DNA from: JBKGYG01 sp046546235
GTDB lineage: Bacteria; Bacillota; Clostridia; Lachnospirales; DSM-24629
DNA length: 29,820 nucleotides
Direction of reading: 5' to 3'
Assembly: GCA_046546235.1 (NCBI GenBank)
Contig: JBKGYG010000016.1
Coordinates: 1 to 29,820, forward strand
Part shown: positions 9,067 through 17,718 of the stretch, piece after piece
Layout: the number at the start of each line of letters is the position of its first letter
Position numbering within the stretch: the first letter of the stretch is position 1
Notes under the pieces: model-generated
Told to the model about the DNA's origin: nothing
Databases searched by the model: none
What the model saw: the letters and a program-made list of their open reading frames with translations, nothing else
Position numbers and translations under genes: made by a program

Positions 9067-9874
9067 GTTCAACTAAAAATGCGTTTAGTTCTCCACCTAT
9101 GAGAATAATATTGGAGCTGATATATAACCACAGTAATAAAAGGATAAGCCCTGTTAGACTTCCGTACATGTAGGAGTACTCTCCAAAGTTATCAATATAA
9201 ATTGAGAAAAATATTGATAATAGAACCCAACCAATAGATGCAAATATTGAGCCAGGGATTACCTCAGTAAAAGAAATTTTTCTATTTGGTATTGCGTTAT
9301 AGATAATAATAAAAAATAGGAATAATAATCCGATAGAGCCAACATATCTAACAAATTGTATTAAACCCATTAATTCAGAGGGAATATTAAACAAGTTTGT
9401 TATTAGAGCAAGTAGTTTGTTACCAAATATTAGCATAATAAAAGTTAAGACTATAATTATAGCAAAAATTAAAGTGTAAAGAACAGAAATGGCTCTTATA
9501 TATATAAAAGATCGAGTTTCATTAATTCTATAAGCAATATTTAATCCTTTAATAATTGCTAAAACACCTCTTGAAGCAGACCATATTGTAATTATTACGG
9601 TTATAGAAAGCAGAGCATTACTTTGGTTTTTGGATATTTCATTTAATATTGAAGTAATAATTTTGCTAATGTCTTCAGGAAATAAATTACTGATTCTTGA
9701 AACAAATTGTCTTTCTGTAATAGGAGTATAACTTAATATTGTTAAAAGAAACATTACAAATGGGAAAAAGGATAATAGTAAATAATAAGTTAATTGAGAG
9801 GATAATGCAGAAATATTATCTTTTGATATACGTTTTCTGAATGTATTTATAAAATGAAAAAATCTATTAAACAT
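9047..9874 (-). CDS. YihY/UPF0761 (BrkB-type) integral membrane protein
   Basis: 275 residues with six predicted membrane helices: about 27-47, 74-95, 127-158, 168-193, 206-228 and 240-262. The N-terminal pattern ALSSQLTYYLLLSFFPF, the SASRGVLAIIKGLNIAYRI loop and the C-terminal LLLLWLYISSNIILIGGELN are typical of the YihY/BrkB family. Its molecular function is not established; transport or envelope-assembly roles have been suggested for members, and the old ribonuclease BN label is not supported. It would sit in the cytoplasmic membrane. GGGAGG (9880-9885, minus) precedes the ATG. It is a single gene, convergent with the SpoIID lipoprotein and divergent from the pheS leader. Confidence 0.9.
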   Translation of the reverse strand: MFNRFFHFINTFRKRISKDNISALSSQLTYYLLLSFFPFVMFLLTILSYTPITERQFVSRISNLFPEDISKIITSILNEISKNQSNALLSITVIITIWSASRGVLAIIKGLNIAYRINETRSFIYIRAISVLYTLIFAIIIVLTFIMLIFGNKLLALITNLFNIPSELMGLIQFVRYVGSIGLLFLFFIIIYNAIPNRKISFTEVIPGSIFASIGWVLLSIFFSIYIDNFGEYSYMYGSLTGLILLLLWLYISSNIILIGGELNAFLVEQKKTND

Positions 9875-9907
9875 AATAACCTCCCAAAATTAAAATAGTA
9901 TAATATT

Positions 9908-9936
9908 ATTATAAAACTATATAACTTATATGAAAA
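9908..9936 (-). promoter_or_regulatory. Candidate promoter of the yihY-family gene
   Basis: Minus strand: TTTTCA (9931-9936), 17 bases, TATAAT (9908-9913). The -35 matches the consensus at four of six positions, and several other TATAAT-like words lie nearby, so the exact start is uncertain. The rest of 9937-10013 holds nothing I can name. Confidence 0.4.
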
Positions 9937-10013
9937 GGGATATAATGTATTTTAAAAAGTTTTTATTAAATTCATTAAAAAAAATGAAATGATAGGTTGA
10001 ATATGAAAAAATC

Positions 10014-10043
10014 TTGACATAAAGATTGTATATAGTGTATGAT
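10014..10043 (+). promoter_or_regulatory. Promoter of pheST
   Basis: TTGACA (10014-10019), an 18-base spacer, TATGAT (10038-10043). The predicted start near 10050 lies just upstream of T-box Stem I, so the whole leader is transcribed. Confidence 0.85.
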
Positions 10044-10049
10044 AAAAAC

Positions 10050-10319
10050 CAGTTAAGTAAACAATTGGAATAGTATAGAAAGCTACGAAGGTGCAAAGTA
10101 GATAATTATTTTCTTAGAGAGAGAGAATGTCGTAGGCTGTAAGCATTCTTAAGTTCAAATGATTATTGAAGTTCCCACCAGAGCTTTGTCTTTGAAAGTT
10201 AGTAGAAGATGACGTTATGGCACGTTACGCTAAAACTAAGAGCTTATTATCTTATAGGTAATAAGAATTAGGGTGGTACCGCGGGTTAACTCCGTCCCTT
10301 TTTTGGGATGGAGTTTTTT
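10050..10319 (+). promoter_or_regulatory. T-box leader, phenylalanine specificity
   Basis: This is a tRNA-sensing leader of the T-box class, which binds tRNA and reads through only when the tRNA is uncharged. The T-box core AGGGTGGTACCGCG is at 10270-10283; its TGGT pairs with the NCCA end of a tRNA with discriminator A. In Stem I I can pair AAAGCT with AGCTTT, GGTG (10090-10093) with CACC, and ATAATTA with TGATTAT. Between the last two, the internal loop carries AGTA on one side and GAAG-TTC-C on the other. The TTC at 10172-10174 is the phenylalanine specifier, matching the downstream pheS. The competing terminator is at 10288-10319. Confidence 0.95.
10288..10319 (+). terminator. Attenuator hairpin of the phenylalanine T-box
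   Basis: Arms at 10288-10298 and 10305-10315 pair with one G-T wobble and are followed by T at 10314-10319. This is the terminator that the antiterminator (containing the T-box core) competes with. Confidence 0.92.
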
Positions 10320-10352
10320 GAGTTAAAATATTTTTTGAAAGGAGTTTGAAAG

Positions 10353-11372
10353 ATGAAAGAGAAGTTGACTGAGATTAAAGAGAAAGCTTTAGAATCCATT
10401 AAAGTGTCTTCTGATCTTAATGGCTTAAATGACATAAGAGTAAGATATTTAGGAAAAAAAGGAGAGCTAACTGCTGTTCTAAGAGGAATGAAAGATTTGT
10501 CAAAAGATGAAAGACCTGTAGTTGGTCAAATGGCAAATGAGATTAGAGAAATAATAGAAAAAGCATTAGAAGAAAAGAAAATCTTAATAAGTAAAGAGGT
10601 TAGAGCAAAGCAATTAAAAGAAGAGATTATTGATGTTACAATGCCTGCAAAGAAAATTGAACTAGGTCATAGACATCCTATGGATATTGTATTAGAAGAT
10701 ATTAAGCGTATTTTTATTGGTATGGGTTACGAGATTGTAAAAGGGCCAGAAATTGAAAATGATTATTATAATTTTGAAGCTCTTAATATGCCTGCTAATC
10801 ATCCAGCAAAAGATGAACAAGATACATTCTATATTAACAATCAATTTATGCTTAGAACATCAACATCACCAGTACAAGTAAGAACTATGGAGAAAAGAAA
10901 ACCACCTATTAAAATATTAGCACCAGGTAGGGTTTTTAGGTTTGATGAGGTAGATGCTACTCATTCACCTATTTTTCATCAGATAGAGGGATTGGTTGTA
11001 GATAAAAATATTACAATGGCTGATTTAAAAGGTGCTTTAGCCGTATTTGCTAAAGAATTATATGGTGAGAAAACTAGGGTAAAGTTTAGACCTCATTATT
11101 TTCCATTTACTGAGCCTAGTGCTGAAGTAGATGTTTCTTGTGTAATGTGTGGAGGGAAAGGATGTCGTATGTGTAAAGGAAGTGGATGGATAGAAATATT
11201 AGGGTGCGGAATGGTCCATCCAAGAGTTCTTGAAATGGGTGGAATTGATCCAAATGAATATAGCGGATTTGCTTTTGGAATGGGATTGGAAAGAATAACT
11301 TTACTTAGGTATGAAATAGAAGATATGAGATTATTATATGAAAATGATGTACGATTTTTAAAACAGTTTTAA
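10353..11372 (+). CDS. pheS: Phenylalanine--tRNA ligase alpha subunit
   Basis: This 339-residue protein is the catalytic subunit of the (alpha-beta)2 enzyme that charges tRNA-Phe in the cytoplasm. An N-terminal coiled-coil arm (about 1-90) contacts tRNA. The class II aminoacylation core follows, with GHRHPMD, RTSTSPVQVRTM, the motif 2 region PGRVFRFDEVDATHSP with FHQIEG, the FPFTEPSAEVDV motif, and motif 3 in FGMGLERITLL near the C terminus. The Cys-rich CVMCGGKGCRMC stretch is common in PheS of Firmicutes. Length and motifs are complete. GGAG (10341-10344) lies 8 bases before the ATG. It is controlled by the T-box leader and followed 31 bases later by pheT. Confidence 0.98.
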   Translation: MKEKLTEIKEKALESIKVSSDLNGLNDIRVRYLGKKGELTAVLRGMKDLSKDERPVVGQMANEIREIIEKALEEKKILISKEVRAKQLKEEIIDVTMPAKKIELGHRHPMDIVLEDIKRIFIGMGYEIVKGPEIENDYYNFEALNMPANHPAKDEQDTFYINNQFMLRTSTSPVQVRTMEKRKPPIKILAPGRVFRFDEVDATHSPIFHQIEGLVVDKNITMADLKGALAVFAKELYGEKTRVKFRPHYFPFTEPSAEVDVSCVMCGGKGCRMCKGSGWIEILGCGMVHPRVLEMGGIDPNEYSGFAFGMGLERITLLRYEIEDMRLLYENDVRFLKQF

Positions 11373-11403
11373 TTTAAGAAATTATTAATTGTAAGGAGGA
11401 ATA

Positions 11404-13797
11404 ATGATGTTAACACCATTATCTTGGTTAAAAGATTATGTAGATATTGACATGGGCCTTAAAACATTTATAGATGGAATGACAATGTCAGGTTCAAATG
11501 TTGAAGGATATGAAGAGTTAGGAAAAAATATTGAAAATGTTGTTGTAGGTAAAATTCTTACTATAGAAAAGCACCCAGATGCTGATAAATTAGTAGTAAC
11601 TACTGTTGATGTTGGAGAAGATGAGCCTTTACAAATTGTTACAGGTGCAGATAATATTAAAGTTGGAGATTATATTCCTGTTGCTTTAAGTGGTTCTACA
11701 TTGCCAAATGGTATGAAAATCAAAAAGGGGAAACTTAGAGGCATTGTATCTAACGGAATGATGTGTTCAATTGAAGAATTGGGTTTTTCAGAAGATGATT
11801 ATCCAGAAGCACCAGAGCATGGTATATATATATTTGACAAATCATACCCATTAGGTAAAGATGTTAAGGGAATATTTGGACTTGATGATACTGTTGTAGA
11901 ATATGAGATAACATCAAATAGGCCTGATTGTTTTAGTATAGTTGGAATAGCTAGAGAAGTAGCCGCTACATTCAAAAAAGAATTTAAATACCCAGATGTT
12001 AAAGTAGAACAAATAAAAGGGAATCCAAATGACTATGTAAAGATAGACGTTAAAGATAAAGAAGCTTGCCCTAGATATGCTGCAAAGATTGTTACAGATG
12101 TAAAAGTTGAACCTTCTCCAAAGTGGATTCGCCAAAGACTAATTGCTTGTGGAATAAGACCTATTAATAATATAGTAGACATTACTAATTATGTTATGTT
12201 AGAGATGGGTCAGCCTATGCATGCTTTTGATTTAGATAAATTAGAAGGTGGACAGATTATAGTACGACCATCAGAAGATGGAGAGAAAATAGAGACTCTT
12301 GATGGAGAGGTACGAACTTTGGATGAATCCATGCTTGTTATAGCGGATGCTAATAAACCTGTTGCTATTGCCGGTGTTATGGGAGGAGAGGCAACTAAAG
12401 TATCAGACAATACCAAAACGTTATTATTTGAATCGGCTAACTTCAATAGCACAAGTGTTCGTTTAACGTCTAAAAAAATTGGCTTAAGAACAGATTCATC
12501 TTCAAAATTTGAGAAAAATTTAGATCCTAATAATGTTGAAGATGCTATTAATAGAGCTTGTCAATTAATAGTTGAACTTGGTGCAGGAAAAGTAGTAGAT
12601 GGTATGATAGATGTATATAGTAATAAACGTACAAAAAATGAAGTGCATTTTAATCCAAATGAAATAAATAAATTATTAGGAACAGATATATCAAGAGAAG
12701 AAATGGTTAAACATCTTGAAAGTGTTGAGTGTGTTATTAATGGTGACAATGTAATAGTACCAACTTTTAGATCTGATATTAGTAGAATGGCTGATTTGGC
12801 AGAAGAAGTGGCTAGATTATATGGATATAATAATTTGCCAACAACTCTATCTGCAAGCACAACAGTAGGGAAGAAGAATTTTAATCAGAGAGTTGAAGAA
12901 ATAATAAAAACTATAGTAAGACAATTTGGATTTAATGAAGCAATGAATTATTCATTTGAGAGTCCAAAAGTATTTGACAAATTAAAAATATCGGATGATA
13001 ATCCATTATGTAAAGCAATAACTATAATGAACCCACTTGGTGAAGATTATAGTGTTATGAGAACTTCTACAGTAAATGGAATGTTAAGTTCCTTATCTAC
13101 AAACTATAATAGAAGAAATAAAAATGTTCGACTATATGAGATATCAAATATATATATACCAAAAGAATTACCATTATCTGAACTACCAGATGAAAGAGAA
13201 CAATTAACATTAGGAATGTTTGGTACAGGGGATTTCTTTGAATTAAAAGGTGTGATTGAAACAATTTTCGAAAGTCTTGGGATGGATAAAGGTCAGGTTA
13301 GTTACAATCCTAATGCAAACTTATCTTGGTTACATCCTGGTAGAAAAGCAGAGTTCAATTATAAAGATACAAAGATTGGGTATATAGGTGAAGTGCATCC
13401 AGATGTTTCTGAAAGTTATGATATAGATGGGGAACGAGTATATTTAGCAGTTATTGATATACCTAATCTTATTCAACATGCGACCCTTGATAGAGTGTAT
13501 ACACCATTAGCAAAATACCCAGCTATGTCAAGAGATTTAAGTTTAACTGTTAAGAGAAATATCTTAGTAGGGCAAATAGAAGATATAATTAAAGCAAAAG
13601 GTGGCTCTAATTTAGAAAGTATTGAGTTGTTTGATGTGTATCAGGGTGAGCAAATAGAAGAAGGATATAAATCCGTTGCTTATTCAATATCTTTTAGAGC
13701 TAAGAATAAGACTCTTAAAGAAAAAGAAGTAAATAAAGTAATGAACAAAATATTGCAGTCCCTTGAAAATGAATTAGGTGCAAAGTTAAGACAATAA
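11404..13797 (+). CDS. pheT: Phenylalanine--tRNA ligase beta subunit
   Basis: The 797-residue beta subunit carries tRNA recognition and editing. Domains in order: an OB-fold tRNA-binding EMAP-type domain (about 40-150, with ADKLVVTTVDVG), B3/B4 editing domain (about 210-385, RPINNIVDITNYVMLE and QPMHAFD), B5 (about 400-475), catalytic-like core (about 490-680) and a ferredoxin-fold anticodon-binding domain (about 705-797, KYPAMSRDLSL). The length is close to the roughly 800 residues usual for bacteria. Two adjacent ATG codons occur at 11404 and 11407. AAGGAGGA (11393-11400) is only about 4 bases from the first but about 7 from the second, so 11407 is the likelier start, losing one Met. The gene is in operon with pheS. 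Confidence 0.98.
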   Translation: MMLTPLSWLKDYVDIDMGLKTFIDGMTMSGSNVEGYEELGKNIENVVVGKILTIEKHPDADKLVVTTVDVGEDEPLQIVTGADNIKVGDYIPVALSGSTLPNGMKIKKGKLRGIVSNGMMCSIEELGFSEDDYPEAPEHGIYIFDKSYPLGKDVKGIFGLDDTVVEYEITSNRPDCFSIVGIAREVAATFKKEFKYPDVKVEQIKGNPNDYVKIDVKDKEACPRYAAKIVTDVKVEPSPKWIRQRLIACGIRPINNIVDITNYVMLEMGQPMHAFDLDKLEGGQIIVRPSEDGEKIETLDGEVRTLDESMLVIADANKPVAIAGVMGGEATKVSDNTKTLLFESANFNSTSVRLTSKKIGLRTDSSSKFEKNLDPNNVEDAINRACQLIVELGAGKVVDGMIDVYSNKRTKNEVHFNPNEINKLLGTDISREEMVKHLESVECVINGDNVIVPTFRSDISRMADLAEEVARLYGYNNLPTTLSASTTVGKKNFNQRVEEIIKTIVRQFGFNEAMNYSFESPKVFDKLKISDDNPLCKAITIMNPLGEDYSVMRTSTVNGMLSSLSTNYNRRNKNVRLYEISNIYIPKELPLSELPDEREQLTLGMFGTGDFFELKGVIETIFESLGMDKGQVSYNPNANLSWLHPGRKAEFNYKDTKIGYIGEVHPDVSESYDIDGERVYLAVIDIPNLIQHATLDRVYTPLAKYPAMSRDLSLTVKRNILVGQIEDIIKAKGGSNLESIELFDVYQGEQIEEGYKSVAYSISFRAKNKTLKEKEVNKVMNKILQSLENELGAKLRQ

Positions 13798-13833
13798 ATA
13801 ATGAAGAAAAATATAATTATATGTAGATTTTTG

Positions 13834-13873
13834 ACAAAAACCCCCTTATAATAGTTATTAAGGAGGTTTTTGT
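13834..13873 (+). promoter_or_regulatory. Hairpin that is both terminator-like and RBS-sequestering
   Basis: Bases 13834-13848 pair with 13859-13873 at 14 of 15 positions (one C-A mismatch), with a loop of about 10. The 3' arm contains AGGAGG (13861-13866), the ribosome binding site of the next gene, then TTTTT and the ATG at 13875. On RNA reading through from pheT the hairpin both resembles a terminator for pheST and buries that site. A TATAAT at 13847-13852 could start a shorter RNA near 13859 that lacks the 5' arm and leaves the site free. The matching -35 (TAGATT at 13824-13829) is weak. The pairing is seen directly; the regulation is inference. Confidence 0.7.
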
Positions 13874-13874
13874 T

Positions 13875-15440
13875 ATGAAAAAAGCTATTTTATTATTTCT
13901 TATTATAACTGTAATGATAATACCATCAGCAAATGCTGAAGATAATAATATATGGATAAGAGTAGGGTTAAAAACATATTATGAAAAAGTTCCTTCTATA
14001 CATATTAGGAATTCATCTATAGCTATAGGTTACATAAATGAGGAAGAATGGTTTGAAGAAACTATTATAAATAGTAATGATGGTTTTACTTTTGTTCCAG
14101 CAACAGGTACGTATCTTGTTTCAGATGGGTCTTATAATAATTATGAACAAGCTTTTGAAATTGTTCGAGAATTGGTAGATGATAATATACCTGCTTATGT
14201 TGGTTCTGTTTCTTTAAATGAGTGGAAAATTTATATTGGGGGAGAAGGATATAATGCTGAAGATTATTTATCAAAAGCAAATGATAAAACCGACAATAAA
14301 TTCAATACTATAAGTGACAATAATGAACGAGTAAAAATGGTAACTAGTACATTTACAATGATATTTGAAAATGGATTATCTAATCCTCAATTCAGGGCTA
14401 CGTATTCATCAAAAGACAGTGTGAATGCTTTGAATTTAGGAGAAAGACAATATAGAGGCAGAATAGAGATAGGACGTTATGGGAATAGTGGTGTTACTGC
14501 TATAAATGTAGTGCCCTTAGAGGAATATTTATATGGAGTAGTTCCTTGTGAAATTATCGTAAGTTGGCCAGAAGAATCATTAAAAGCACAAGCTGTAGTT
14601 GCTAGGACATACGCTAAATATTATATTGATGAAGCTCCTAAATATCCAAATGAGCCTTACGATTTGTGTGATACAATTTCTTCACAAAGCTATAAAGGAA
14701 CTTCTGTTGAACATTATAGAACAAACCAAGCTGTTGATTTAACAAAAAATGAATTAGTTTATTATAAAGGAAGTATTATACCGACTTATTTTTTCTCTGC
14801 AAGTGGTGGTCATACAGAGGATAGCCAAAATGTATGGTCGGCGTCTGTACCTTATCTAAAAGGAGTACCTGATATTTATGAAACTGAGCCAGAAAGAAAA
14901 CCTTGGGTTATGTCATTAACTCCTAAGTTTATTGAAGAAAAATTACAAGATTATGATGTACATATTGGACAAGTTGTTGATGTTGAAATAGATGGTGGTT
15001 ATACGGAAGGCGGAAGAGTTATGGGTCTTAAAATTATTGGTACTCAAGGAGAACATGTAGTTGAAAAAGAGACAATGCGGTATTGGTTTGGACTATATAG
15101 TAGGAAATTTAAATTAGTAAAAAATGAAACTCCAGAAGAAATCAATATATTAGGTGTGGATGGTCTTGAAAGCAGAAATATTGATGAAGTATATGTCATA
15201 AATAAAAATGGTGAATTAGATAAACTATCAGATGTATCAGAACAATTTATAGTTATTGGGAAATCAAACATAGAAAATTATCCTACAATAAAGGGTAATA
15301 TGAATGAATTTACCTTTGTTGGACAAGGTTGGGGTCATGGAATTGGTATGAGTCAATCTGGTGCGAAAGGAATGGCGAATAAAGACTATACTTATGATGA
15401 AATTATTGAATATTATTATTCTGGAGTAAATGTGCAATAA
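13875..15440 (+). CDS. Secreted SpoIID/LytB-domain protein with SPOR-like region
   Basis: This 521-residue protein has a cleavable signal peptide (1-21, ending ANA before E22), so it is exported. Residues 77-130 (GTYLVSDGSYNNYEQAFEIV, then IPAYVGSVSLNEWKIYIGG) look like a SPOR-type peptidoglycan-binding fold. The SpoIID/LytB domain begins near 195. Its likely catalytic glutamate is E226 (VVPCEI), followed by KAQAVVARTYAKYY, FSASGGHTEDSQNVW and the terminal GQGWGHGIGMSQSGAKGM. SpoIID members cleave glycan strands as lytic transglycosylases; LytB-type members modify amidases. Which applies here is undecided, and a strict sporulation role is not shown. Of the zinc-ligand cysteines known in some homologues, only one position is Cys (DLCDTISSQSY). 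It lies 27 bases before a sensor gene and is probably the first gene of a four-gene operon. Confidence 0.87.
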   Translation: MKKAILLFLIITVMIIPSANAEDNNIWIRVGLKTYYEKVPSIHIRNSSIAIGYINEEEWFEETIINSNDGFTFVPATGTYLVSDGSYNNYEQAFEIVRELVDDNIPAYVGSVSLNEWKIYIGGEGYNAEDYLSKANDKTDNKFNTISDNNERVKMVTSTFTMIFENGLSNPQFRATYSSKDSVNALNLGERQYRGRIEIGRYGNSGVTAINVVPLEEYLYGVVPCEIIVSWPEESLKAQAVVARTYAKYYIDEAPKYPNEPYDLCDTISSQSYKGTSVEHYRTNQAVDLTKNELVYYKGSIIPTYFFSASGGHTEDSQNVWSASVPYLKGVPDIYETEPERKPWVMSLTPKFIEEKLQDYDVHIGQVVDVEIDGGYTEGGRVMGLKIIGTQGEHVVEKETMRYWFGLYSRKFKLVKNETPEEINILGVDGLESRNIDEVYVINKNGELDKLSDVSEQFIVIGKSNIENYPTIKGNMNEFTFVGQGWGHGIGMSQSGAKGMANKDYTYDEIIEYYYSGVNVQ

Positions 15441-15467
15441 ATATTCTGATAGTTTGGAGGGGTATGC

Positions 15468-17717
15468 TTGAAAGAAAAAATAAAATTTTATATAGTAATA
15501 ATTTTATTTATAGTTAATTTTTATATTTTTTTAACTCAAGAAAATACTCCTTTAGATAGATTTACCTACAATATCGAATGGACTCAAAAGGAAAAAGATT
15601 ATATTAATAATAACCGTTCTATAAAAGTAGAACTATTAAACGAGTTTACTCCTGTATATTATAAAGATGGGGACATGGAAAAAGGGATGCATAAGTATAT
15701 TTTTGCGAATTTTAGACAGAATATTACTGGTATAGAACTAAGCAAAGAAAAAAAATCAGATACTATTAGAATCGGATCAAGATACTTATTTGATAAAGAC
15801 CAATATATGATATCAAAACCATTTTACCATAAAAAAATGAATTTATATGTAGCTGATGCTAATATAAATGATATTTATAGTTTGATAGAGAGTAAAGAGC
15901 ACATAACCATTGGGATAATAGAAGGAAATAAAGAAGAAATTTTAAGAAATTATAATATTACTAAAAAGGTTGATTTTAAGATATATTCAGATGAATCAGA
16001 AATAGTAAAAGAATTAAAGGAAAACAAAATAGATGCTATTATTACAGGGTATGATTTAGAATTATTAAGTTTTAATTGGGATGAAATAAAAAGGATTCCT
16101 TTAAATTCTTTAAGTGCTGATTTTGTTTTTGCAATCAATAAAGAAAGTCCTAAAGAATTATTGTCAATTATTAATAGATGGATTGATGAATTAAAAAACG
16201 ATAATAATGCAATAGAAATTATGCATAATGAAGAGTTGAAATATTATAGAGATAATATTAAATTTAGTGAACAAGAAAAAGAATGGTTAAAAGAAAATCC
16301 AGTTATAGACTATGGAGCACATAAGGACTACGAACCTTATCATATTGCAAACAACAATCAAGGTTCGGGGATTAGTTCAAAAGTAATTAAAGATATTAGT
16401 AAAATTATTAATGTTGATTTTCAGATGATTAATAAAAATACTTGGGATGATACATATAAAGCTTGTGAAAATGGTGAAGTTACTTTTCTTCCTTTTATTG
16501 GCAATAATCATAAGAGGAAAGGAGTTCTGTTTACCAATTCTGTTTACACAACTGATTTGGTGATTATATCTCACTCTGAAGATTCTTATATGAATAGAAT
16601 ACATGATTTGGAAAATAAAAATATTGTTATATTAAAAGACTATATTCAAGTAGATGAGTTTTACAACAATACCTCAAATGTAACTATTGAAGAAAAAGAT
16701 TCGCTAAAAGATGTGTTGAGTACTTTAACTCAAAAAAAAGCAGATTATTCTCTTGTTGATTTATTAGTGTTAAATAATTATATTAAAAAAGATAAAATAA
16801 ATTATAAAGTAACAGGTAGACTTAGAGATGAGTTGAATTATTACTTTGCTGTTAATAAAGATCACAAACCATTAGTTTCTATTTTTAATAAAATAATTCC
16901 CTTTATCGATATAGATACTTATTATTACGAGTATGGTGTTGTAAATGATAAGCAATATCATTATAAATACATTTATATTATATTAATATGTTTTATTCTA
17001 GCTATTTTTATAATAACTTTATATGGTCAAAAGTTTAATTATCAGATTAAAACTATTAAAAAGTCTAAACAAGATTTAATTAAATTAAATACTAAATACG
17101 AAACTATTATTTATCAAATGATTGGTATGTTTGAATCAGTTAGCTTTATTTCTCAAGATGCTATTCAATTTCATACAAAAAGATTGATTTATTATGCTGA
17201 AATTATAGCAAGAGAATTACAATTAGACGATTTTTTTATTCAAAGTATTTTGCAATTTATTCCTATTCATGATATAGGGAATATAGCAATAAGTAGTAGT
17301 ATTCTTAATAAACCAGGAGAGTTTTCACCAGAAGAATATGATAAAGTAAAAAGTCATGTAATAGCTGGATATGAATTGGTAAGAAGGTTAGAATTAGGAA
17401 AAGTTGCAGAAAACATTGTATTATTCCACCATGAGAGATGGGATGGAAAAGGTTATCCTAAACAATTAAAGGGTGAACAAATACCTATAGAAGCTAGAAT
17501 TCTTAATTTGGTGGATACATATGATATCCTTAGAATAAAACGACCATATAAACAAGCATATACACATAAACAAGCTGTTGAAATTATTGTTGAAGAAAAA
17601 GGAAAACAATTTGATCCTAAATTAGTAGAGATGTTTGTGCAAAATAATTTGCTTTTTGATATATATTATGAATTGGGCCAGGAAATGAGATTAAAGATTC
17701 AGAAACTGGAGGAATAA
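15468..17717 (+). CDS. Tandem SBP-type sensor with degenerate HD-GYP domain
   Basis: 749 residues. A signal anchor (about 5-22) is followed by two extracytoplasmic regions resembling family 3 solute-binding (Venus flytrap) domains, about 40-260 and 265-490. The second opens with the typical FSEQEKEWLKENP. A membrane helix at about 502-522 leads to a cytoplasmic HD-GYP domain at about 555-730. HD-GYP proteins hydrolyse cyclic-di-GMP. Here H569, H601-D602, H654-H655, D683 and GYP (662-664) are present. However, the Glu that normally lies four residues before the first His is Ala565, and the Lys of HDxGK is Asn605. Activity may therefore be altered or lost. The start is TTG (15468), with GGAGG at 15456-15460; an ATG at 15464 is in another frame and stops after 17 codons. 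Its stop is one base before the paralogous next gene. Confidence 0.85.
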   Translation: MKEKIKFYIVIILFIVNFYIFLTQENTPLDRFTYNIEWTQKEKDYINNNRSIKVELLNEFTPVYYKDGDMEKGMHKYIFANFRQNITGIELSKEKKSDTIRIGSRYLFDKDQYMISKPFYHKKMNLYVADANINDIYSLIESKEHITIGIIEGNKEEILRNYNITKKVDFKIYSDESEIVKELKENKIDAIITGYDLELLSFNWDEIKRIPLNSLSADFVFAINKESPKELLSIINRWIDELKNDNNAIEIMHNEELKYYRDNIKFSEQEKEWLKENPVIDYGAHKDYEPYHIANNNQGSGISSKVIKDISKIINVDFQMINKNTWDDTYKACENGEVTFLPFIGNNHKRKGVLFTNSVYTTDLVIISHSEDSYMNRIHDLENKNIVILKDYIQVDEFYNNTSNVTIEEKDSLKDVLSTLTQKKADYSLVDLLVLNNYIKKDKINYKVTGRLRDELNYYFAVNKDHKPLVSIFNKIIPFIDIDTYYYEYGVVNDKQYHYKYIYIILICFILAIFIITLYGQKFNYQIKTIKKSKQDLIKLNTKYETIIYQMIGMFESVSFISQDAIQFHTKRLIYYAEIIARELQLDDFFIQSILQFIPIHDIGNIAISSSILNKPGEFSPEEYDKVKSHVIAGYELVRRLELGKVAENIVLFHHERWDGKGYPKQLKGEQIPIEARILNLVDTYDILRIKRPYKQAYTHKQAVEIIVEEKGKQFDPKLVEMFVQNNLLFDIYYELGQEMRLKIQKLEE

Positions 17718-17718
17718 T

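Noticed and set aside
13831..13852. TTGACA (13831) with TATAAT (13847) as a promoter pair
   Set aside because: The spacer is only 10 bases, far short of 16-19. The TTGACA falls in the hairpin arm, and only the TATAAT might be used with another -35.
6581..15440. Authentic sporulation gene spoIID in the engulfment complex
   Set aside because: Both SpoIID/LytB proteins carry extra domains (lipobox plus SLH-like, or SPOR-like), are longer than classical SpoIID, and lack spoIIIA/murA-type neighbours.
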